From the NCBI GenBank assembly GCA_007258455.2, contig VDFB02296605.1, positions 62,001-126,000 of the forward strand: a stretch of DNA of 64,000 bases, read 5' to 3'. Under the pieces are notes generated by a model, which saw only the letters and a list, made by a program, of their open reading frames with translations, was not told where the DNA came from and made no database searches. A program made the position numbers and the translations under genes. Positions 56,994 through 64,000 of this stretch are shown in pieces; position 1 is the stretch's first letter, and each line of letters opens with the position of its first letter. Source of the stretch: Sequoia sempervirens (Eukaryota; Streptophyta; Pinopsida; Cupressales; Cupressaceae).

Positions 56994-57860
56994 TTCAAAT
57001 ACAGTTCATGTTTTGCACTTTTTTTTAATTCTACTGGTACAGTGTGTAAAATTTGGTAATAGGCAACTATGAACCTACTAAAAGTCATTATGTCAAGGAA
57101 ATTATGTATTCCTCCATACAGCAATATAAGCTTAATATGAACATAAGGAAAACAAAAGCAATGAAAATAATATCTGTAGGTGTCTTCGAAAGTCAAAATA
57201 ACTTTTTTAGTACAGCAGGATACAAAAGAATACAGACCCCATATGACTAATCAAGTAGAATAACAACCAAGTAGTAACTAAGCAAAGAACAAAATGAAAA
57301 AGTACAAATTTAAGACCAAGTGTACAAAAGAAAGTGACAACAAGCAATGGTTCACAACTAACAATGTAGATTCATAGTTAAGTTGAAGGCCGCCTAACAT
57401 GCATCCATGCTGAGAAGTGAGACTCACAAAATCAAAATGGATTGCAAAAAACTAAAAAGGTACTTGCACTGTGATGAGCCCAACTAGCTCCAACCAAACC
57501 CTTGTAGTATTTATTAAATCTTCTTGTGTTTTTTAGTTTTTTAAAGAAAGTTTCTAGACAGGAGAGAAGGGGTGCCAAGCATATAGATGCATATAAAATT
57601 GCAATACAGTAATATTTTGAGCAACAGATGTAATAGATGTTATTTTGTAGTACATACAATGGGATTGCAAACGAATTACATACCCGAAATGCTCCAGAAT
57701 AATTAAATTAAGAAGTATCCAAGCTTGCCAGCCGAGATTGATGAAAACTAACAAATATGCACGCCTAGGCTCTAGATCTAACTTCTCCCACTCCGAAACA
57801 GGATACAAAGTGTTGAGAGGAGTAGTCACCAAGAATGAAACACATACAGAAGCCAGAAAG
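56994..57860. other. Probable APO upstream intron; no exon found
   Basis: AT-rich sequence with no APO N-terminal motif on the minus strand. Open stretches at 57,196-56,939 and 57,832-57,554 lack recognisable domains. The next upstream exon may lie beyond the window or behind the repeats at 57.9-62 kb. Confidence 0.35.
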
Positions 57861-57869
57861 AAGGCATTT

Positions 57870-58737
57870 CTTCTACAAGCTTCACAAGCTTCACACGCCT
57901 AACCTCCAGAAGGCACGCCTTTCAATGCAAAAGGGTACGGCCCATGAAAGAAAGTGATGAATATTCGTTGGAAGCTGCAGATTTGCTGAAGATGATGCCT
58001 CAGGTGAAGAACCCCTCTTCTTTATTGCAAACAAGTAAAGAATTGAACAGGAAAACTCTAATTAAAACAGTAGAACCTCTGAATGAAGCCCTCACAGATG
58101 CACTAATTCGATTGGTCTCTCACAGTCTCAAAAATGCTCAACACTGAAGATCTCGCTCTCCAATGGAAGAAATGCTCAAACCCTTGTCTCAGAGAACAGC
58201 ACAAGAGAAAACCAAATTGGCAAAGTCAAATAATCAATGAATGAGTTTTATTTGCCAAAATTGCCTTATATTCCAAAAGGCACGACTTTCAAGAAAGTGA
58301 CGCCACTTGAAGTCATTTAAATATTTTAAATCATATTTAAATCACCTTATCAATAGTTTTAAGTTTAATACTTGGGCGCCCACTTTTATGCTTAAGTGAT
58401 TTAATTTTAAATCACTTTTTATGAAATATTTAAGTGATATAATATTTATAAAGTCAATTTGACTTTATAATAAAGCGTTAAATTAAATAATTAACTCAAA
58501 TCACTTAAAAATCCATAACTCCCTCTAAACTCCATATATTTTTGTGCTGTCAGAAGCTGTCAACCCCTGAACTCCCAAGGCCTGCTGTGAGCCAATCACT
58601 GAGCTCTGAAAATGAGAACGACAAAACTCCTCCAGAAAATGTCACTGACCCTCTAACCAATCCAGTTAGCCCACAAGGGTCCAAGAAATAGGCTAACACA
58701 ATGTTCCCGAGAACCGACTAGAGCGGGGACATCACAT
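57870..58737 (-). repeat. LTR-like sequence, minus orientation
   Basis: Read on the minus strand it starts TGTGATGTCCCCGCTC at 58,737, like the TGTAATGTCCCC starts of A, C and E. It has the TTAGCCTA...TGGGCTAA inverted repeat (58,666-58,697) at the same distance from the start. A GGGCGCCC also lies near 58,374. The far end was not found; the coordinate 57,870 is approximate. Confidence 0.6.
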
Positions 58738-58752
58738 ATACGGCCACGTTAT

Positions 58753-58995
58753 GTGATGTCCCCAGTTTCGGGTTCTCCTGCATTGCAATTGGCACTAACC
58801 TTCTAAGTGTGTGTCAGCATTATCAGAGGAGTTATTCGATGTTTCCAGTGAGCTCAGGTGGAATGGGAGATTCATTTGCAAATTTCATATATGATTTCCG
58901 GATTTCGGTGTGGTCACCCAATCGGGATCCATTTATCATCTTTCATTATCGGGATCACTCCTACACAATCAGTTTTCGGTTCTAATGCACAAAGA
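58753..58995 (+). repeat. LTR-like fragment, plus orientation, head to head with its neighbour
   Basis: Starts TGTGATGTCCCCAGTTTCGGG at 58,753, 15 bp from the start of the inverse LTR. It shows a GTTCTCC...CTAACC stretch, but homology to the other LTRs fades after about 240 bp at the G-rich hairpin. Confidence 0.55.
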
Positions 58996-59002
58996 GCACA
59001 AA

Positions 59003-59043
59003 GATTTACTGAGAGGGGGGGGAGGGGGGTGAATCAGTAAATC
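59003..59043. repeat. Inverted repeat with G-tract loop
   Basis: GATTTACTGA (59,003-59,012) and TCAGTAAATC (59,034-59,043) form a perfect 10-bp stem around a loop holding G8 and G6 runs. Similar G-rich tracts before GTGAATCAG are seen near plant copia LTRs, so this may be a purine tract of another element. Confidence 0.8.
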
Positions 59044-59574
59044 ACTCAACTTTTATTTCTTAATCTTTTCAAACTTATTACAATCAACTTTTTGATATGA
59101 ACCAATTTCCCCAAGTTGACACGACTTTATTGAAATAATATTTTTCAAGGTAGGCACCAACCTACAGATTTACAAAAGGATGTTTTAGTAGAATGTAACC
59201 TACAAGGAACACTTGGACCTTTACAAATTTAGTAGGCACCTACCTACAAGGAGCACCAACTCCTAGTGCAAAGTATCAAACCTTGACTTGATGGATGTAA
59301 GACTGCCTTCAATCTGATCTTTACAATCCCAGCTCTCCAATCTGCTCTATGTGATAGATGATATCACCCTAAGCCCACATAAAGAGATGGGACACTTGAC
59401 TGATCTGCAAATCCTCAAAACAACCACACTTCCAAAACTGAACTGAGTTACAAATATATATGTTGATCCAAGATTGTGCCTCTTAATGAAAGATCATAAC
59501 CTTTCTTTTCAGCATTTATTCTTACCCTTTCATTAACTCAAATTTCTGCCTTAATGATCTTTGATTTGTTTAGT

Positions 59575-59770
59575 TTATTTTTCCTTTGATACTCCTTTGA
59601 TAAACAAACTTACATAATCTTCAGATATCGAATGATTATATCCAAAAGAAATCAGAATTGAAGAGACACGTCTGCTTATTTTTCCTTTGATACTCCCTTG
59701 ATAAACAAATTTACATAATCTTCAAATATCGAATGAGTACGCCCAAGTGATGTAGAGGAGACACGTCTGC
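59575..59770. repeat. Direct repeat, 101-bp period, 2 copies
   Basis: TTATTTTTCCTTTGATACTCC begins at 59,575 and 59,676, and both units end GAGACACGTCTGC. Differences are scattered substitutions and a few indels. Confidence 0.85.
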
Positions 59771-60920
59771 CTACAGAGTCATCCGTCTTGAAGATACGTC
59801 TCATGAAAAAATACGAACTTTCAAAAATCGTTTTGAGAAAGCACGTTAAAAAGAAGACATATTGGGTGACTTTTAGAAGTCACGTCTTTAGGAGATTTCT
59901 TTTAAGAAGCAACGTCTTTTTAAAGAGAACACGTATATTCAAAATCGCGTCTCTTCAGAAATACCGTGACCTTTCAAGATATGAAGTGCGTCGATCAGAA
60001 ACAGAATTTTGTGTTTGTTTGCTACTCCATAAAATTGCTAAACAACTTGTTAATCAGATGACTTGAAATTTAAAACTTTGTGCATATTTAATTCGGCTCA
60101 TACAAATTTCGATATGTAACACTCAAAACTTCGAGCGTATTGAATCTGAAGAAGCTCGATCAGAAAAAAAATTCGTTATATCACTGTTTTTGACTTGAAT
60201 CTGGATGCATTGAATCAGAATGTGATAAAAACATAGCTCGGTTCAACTCAGATGTTAAATCACCCATTTTACCAATAATGATATACCAACAATGATAGTA
60301 TCGAAGATACTTTATTTCAACATATTTTTGTCATCCACGATTTGTCCTGACATCAATGACAATACTTCTAACATTTCGGTCATTTCTGCTAATCGGGTGT
60401 AATATTGAGGTATATTTAATTAATTTTACTAAGATTGCCATTTTAATTAAAATATTTAATAGGGTGCCTCAATATTATAGCTCATTGGAAACAGAAAGAA
60501 AAGATTTAAATGTTAGGACACTCAAAAATGACTTTCAATGCCGGAAATATTTTAAAAATAAAATAAATCACTTTTTGAGGATATAAGGCTATTTTAATTA
60601 ATAAAGTGATTTTATATTGTGTTTCCTGGAAAGCTCCTAGAAAAAGTTATAGCAGGGGGGTTTGTGAGCTCATTTAGGATTTATGTATTCTTATTCTATT
60701 TTCTCTCCTTGAACCCTTGTGGTTTTGGGAGATTGAACTTGGTTCATCTTAGCCTCTGGAAAACAGAAACCCTCTCAAAGAAGATTAGTTTCAGTGGTGA
60801 AAGATTCCTCCCTAGCTAGTTGTAGGAGAAATCATTCGAGTTTCTCGCTTGGATTCAAACAATTGGAGTATTGAGGAAACTTGTGAAGTCTTTTGAAAAA
60901 GACAAATTTTATTGAGGCCT

Positions 60921-61022
60921 GCTACAGTGATTCCATACTTGCTTCAGTGATTTATGTACTTTGCTGCAGTGATTTTGTACCTGCTACAGTGATTCCGTAC
61001 ATGCTACAGTGATTTTTGTACC
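60921..61022. repeat. 20-22-bp minisatellite, 5 units
   Basis: GCTACAGTGATT-like units start at 60,921, 60,941, 60,963, 60,983 and 61,003, each followed by n-GTAC. Spacing 20, 22, 20, 20. Confidence 0.9.
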
Positions 61023-62606
61023 ATTTGCAAAGGCTTCAGCAGTGAAATGGGGCTGGACAACAGCAAAGAGTTTAACATTTCAGTCATTGTTATTCAGAGT
61101 ATAAGTTGCTGGAATGTCATTGATTTCAGTGTATATTTCTAGAGTTTCAAGGGCAAACACCACACGGGGAAAATTTGGAGGCACATTTAAGACTGCAATC
61201 ACTGTGATAAGCATATTTCAAAAGCTACAGCAACAATTAATGCTCATACATGTTTGGGTCATGAGGTTTTGCAACTATAGTCCTTGTAATCACTATTATT
61301 GAATGAAAATAACCTACAGCAAATTCCTTACCAGCAGATGGAAGTTAGAAATAATTTTATTTCTGATTTGAACATTGTGAATGATAATATGTGATTCCTT
61401 ATCTGATCTGAGTATAAATTGGTGTTCTGGTACAATGATTTGAAAGTATGTCCCTGCTGAAATAATTTATGAGTTATAACAGACAGGTACATTATTACTT
61501 ATTGTGATCTTATGAAAAATATCGGTGAAATACACATAAATATAGTCTCCTACCAACTGTTTGACAAAATGTCCCTATGTTATCATTGAGCATTGTGATG
61601 AATTTGTGAGGATTCATGATTTAAATTTAAAGTAGCAGCTGTTCTAAACCATTGCATTCAGAAATATATTATGAGAAGTCATATGCAAAGTGTTTGACGG
61701 AATGTCTACAAGCTAAAATCCTAAATATTGCAAGTTTGGGACATAACAGTTTGTGATAGGGATATTACACATTAGTAGCAATAGGTAACAACAGAGTAAG
61801 CCACTAAACCAACTACCATGAATCAGATAGAAGGAACAGCCATGGGGCAGACCATTCCCCCTTCAAATGAAGAGAAAACTAATACAACTAACTAAAAGTA
61901 GGAAGGGGCCAGAAAGTATAACATCTTGCAAAGCATTTCCTGTCATAATATCACTCTAGGCATCATTCTAAGGTCATAAATGGAGGATCGCATACTTGAA
62001 ATTTTATTCTAAGAGGTCCCAAACTTGCCGATATTTTGATCAAGTTTGTATCTCATCAAAGTTTGCTTCAAAGTCCAAACTATTTTGCTTCAACTCATCA
62101 AATTTTGCTTTAAAGTGCAAATTATTTCCAATCAAAAGAACAAGCTCAATATGTTCTATGACATGGAACAAATAACAAGTGAGTCACAAATATGATATAA
62201 CAAAATTTAGAACTAAAAGAGACTAGGATGTAAATGGTGCTGTGAAAAAATGACAGACCAATATAATATCCATAATAGCACAGCCTATGGCTGATACCAT
62301 TTTTCAACACGGATATTTCAAATGATATTTGTTGATCTTCATGTTCTCACATCCAAAATAGGTGAATATGCTACTTGTTGAATATTTTGTCATTGAAAAA
62401 GTACAGTGTTTGGTTTTCTAAAAAGAGAATTGGAATGAAATCTATGCTCCACGGGGACGCATCCCCTGTGTTTTTATGCCGTTTCCCATACCGGGTACGA
62501 AACGGGGACGCGGGGACGGCCAGGAAACGTCCCCTAGCCGTCCCCTTTTGCCCTCCAAGTACCCAATACTTCCAGGGGACTTTTGGCAAAAGGCAGGGGA
62601 CGTAGG

Positions 62607-62674
62607 GTACTTCTAGAAGTACTCGAAACTTCCCAGCCGTCCCTCATCCGTACCGGGTACTTCTAGAAGTACCC
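62607..62674. repeat. Two perfect palindromes in the hAT element
   Basis: GTACTTCTAGAAGTAC at 62,607-62,622 and the longer GGGTACTTCTAGAAGTACCC at 62,655-62,674. They lie 48 bp apart in the left subterminal region, where transposase-binding motifs of hAT elements usually cluster. Confidence 0.85.
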
Positions 62675-62769
62675 TATGGCAGCAGCAAAAAAAACACATT
62701 TTTATAAAAAATTAAAGTTTTTTAAAATGAAAAAAAGGCATGACAAGGGATGCGCCATATCACAGACTC

Positions 62770-62955
62770 CAGCCTTACGTTGGGATGTTAATCCCAAAGA
62801 TGCTATGCAGATTGAGGAGAATGCACATTAGGGATTGGTTGGGGTTCCATTGGTTGAGGCAAATCCTTCTATTGACATGGACACTGACACTAACTTAGAC
62901 TCGAGCTCTAATGGCGAGGGCAATGCTGATTTAGACCTACCTTCTACTGATTAGG
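62770..62955 (+). pseudogene. hAT transposase C-terminal remnant
   Basis: One frame reads LRWDVNPKDAMQIEENAH, stop, GLVGVPLVEANPSIDMD and a stretch rich in Asp and Ser before a second stop. The Trp that should stand between NAH and GLVG is a TAG. I recognise this as the tail after the hAT dimerisation domain; the catalytic domain is missing. Confidence 0.5.
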
Positions 62956-63400
62956 GACCTTGGACAGCGATATATTTTCTTAGTTTTATGTTTAGCATGT
63001 CATTTCATAGTTGAGACTTGGAGCCTTTGGGCATTTTGTTATAATTATCAGACTTTTATATGATATGTGTGCACATTGATAATGAAAAGCATTTGAATTT
63101 TGTTAATTTGTTTGTCGATTCTCATGTGAAATCTCAATCCAAGTCTAATGATATGTATTAAGCTTATACAAATGTCTAGAATGAATGCTTTATCAATGTT
63201 ATGCTATGAACATTTGAAATTTCTATATATTTTTAAAAAATTCCCTATTTTTTTATCAGCCGTCCCCTGCCATCCCCTAAAAAATGACCCAAAAGTACCC
63301 CCGTACCGAAAACTCATCCCGCCGTACTGGGTACTCCTTGTCCCCGAAACCCCGTGGAGCATAGAATGAAATACTTATCAAGCTGCTGATTATTCATCAG

Positions 63401-63570
63401 ATGTTCTTGAGCTTTTTGTCTACTTGCTCGAGCTACCTAGTTGCTTGGTTGAGCTATTTACCTGTGTGGTTGAGCTTCTTGGTTGTTTGCTTGAGCTGGT
63501 CGGCTGTTTGCTTGAGCAGGTTGCTTGCTTGGTTCAGCTATGTGCTTGCCTACTTCAGCTGTTTGCCTAC
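63401..63570. repeat. 21-bp minisatellite, 8 units without indels
   Basis: [GC]AGC[TA] is found at 63,409, 63,430, 63,451, 63,472, 63,493, 63,514, 63,535 and 63,556, exactly 21 bp apart. The core is TTGCTTGGTTGAGCT. Because the period is a multiple of three, plus-strand frames stay open and give a 7-residue hydrophobic repeat with Cys, Leu and Val; that open frame is a by-product of the repeat. Confidence 0.95.
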
Positions 63571-63599
63571 TTGGTTTATGTCAGCTTTGTGTCAAATCA

Positions 63600-64000
63600 G
63601 AGGTGCCAAGTCAAGTGTTTGAAAAGTCTTTGCCAAGTCATATCTCATGCCAGATTTTTGAATTGTCAAAGAGTCGTGAGTTTTATTTCGGGCCCCAGCT
63701 GGAAGTGATGCAAATTTGTTTAATTAACCTTTTGGCGGCTCCTTTCATCAATATGTTTTGTAACGCCTGCCTTTAAATATGATGACTTTGCTCTATTAAT
63801 GGTTTCAGTTTTTTGTTGAGGGCGGCTAAGTATATTTTAAAACTATATTGTGCTATTTCCTGTCGGTTTTTGAGTCTTCATGTTGAGGGCAGCTACAGAA
63901 ATGAATATGAGTCACGGGCTGCTGATGTGTTGAGTGTGCTTGGGCCGGCTGAGTGGTAGTCTGGCTTTCTCCATTATATGCTTTGATATTTCATTAATCA
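63600..64000. other. No gene recognised
   Basis: Probably LTR-like sequence: TTGAGGGCGGCTAAG and TTGAGGGCAGCTACAG repeat near 63,815 and 63,882. It runs off the window edge. Confidence 0.3.

Larger units (their letters stand above)
59045..62433. other. Repeat-derived sequence without recognised genes
   Basis: No domain on either strand. Contents: GGCACCAACCTACA-type motifs near 59,152 that recall the insertion in gypsy copy 2, a 101-bp direct repeat (59,575), AT-rich sequence, a 20-bp minisatellite (60,921) and GGGATATTACA near 61,757, which could be an LTR end. Confidence 0.4.
62442..63364 (+). mobile_element. hAT-type DNA transposon, non-autonomous (923 bp)
   Basis: Perfect 15-bp terminal inverted repeats: CTATGCTCCACGGGG at 62,442-62,456 and CCCCGTGGAGCATAG at 63,350-63,364. 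They are flanked by the 8-bp duplication AATGAAAT (62,434-62,441; 63,365-63,372). An 8-bp duplication is the hallmark of hAT. The subterminal regions are rich in GGGGACG/CGTCCCC motifs. On the plus strand a remnant near 62,770-62,950 reads LRWDVNPKDAMQIEENAH, resembling the C-terminal end of plant hAT transposases, followed by a stop and an acidic tail. Confidence 0.9.

Noticed and set aside
57554..57832. 92-codon minus-strand frame as APO N-terminal exon
   Set aside because: No APO motif or transit-peptide character, and no splice signal in a suitable phase.
62375..62605. Plus and minus open frames over the left end of the hAT element
   Set aside because: They span the TIR and GC-rich subterminal repeats and have no motif.

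Overview
The window is nuclear DNA of a seed plant with a very repeat-rich genome. A conifer or other gymnosperm is an inference from nested, decayed LTR retrotransposons, tRNA-iMet primer sites, GT/AG-bounded plant exon structure and one lonely plant-specific exon in 64 kb; no marker fixes the species. There are no bacterial features. Almost everything is transposable elements in several age layers. The only convincing host gene part is one exon of an APO-family (ACCUMULATION OF PHOTOSYSTEM ONE) protein at about 56.2-57.0 kb, minus strand.

Layout. 0.8-6.1 kb: decayed Ty3/gypsy element on the minus strand (gag with several zinc knuckles, protease end, RT, integrase). 7.8-10.8 kb: a second, older copy of its gag region, split by a 0.92-kb insertion. 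11.9-13.3 kb: 3' end of a LINE (minus). 13.66-13.87 kb: possible tRNA-derived SINE. 15.13-19.12 kb: Ty1/copia element (plus), cut at the end of its RT by element A. 19.12-32.03 kb: element A (minus), a large non-autonomous LTR element; inside it sits element B (24.13-30.70 kb, minus, TSD ATGAT). 32.82-48.78 kb: element C, a chromodomain Ty3/gypsy element (plus, TSD AACCA) whose interior holds element D (34.24-40.41 kb) and element E (40.41-43.78 kb, relative of A). 48.8-50.15 kb: copia RT/RNase H remnant (minus). 50.63-55.23 kb: element B' (plus, TSD CTAAG). 56.2-57.0 kb: APO exon. 57.9-59.0 kb: two LTR ends head to head. 62.44-63.36 kb: a hAT-type element with a perfect 15-bp TIR and 8-bp TSD. 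63.4-63.57 kb: 21-bp minisatellite.

The most unusual system is the B/B'/D family. B (6.57 kb) and B' (4.60 kb) each begin TGTTGTACC, end GCCAACA, have exact 5-bp target duplications and contain no internal retroelement domain, so they look like solo LTRs. D has the same ends next to a short internal remnant, which supports reading them as LTRs. They would therefore be giant LTRs. Each carries a GGGCGCCC-containing tandem array, a second ~120-bp repeat array, a decayed open frame of about 990 codons of unknown function (missing in D) and, downstream of that frame, a TATA box about 707 bp from the LTR end. The frame thus lies in U3, upstream of the apparent promoter.

A second theme is inverted LTR junctions: tail-to-tail at 34.2-35.2 kb, a minus LTR tip fused to a plus PPT-LTR at 41.83-41.86 kb, and head-to-head at 58.74/58.75 kb. 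All retroelement reading frames here are broken by stops, shifts or deletions; none looks able to move on its own.
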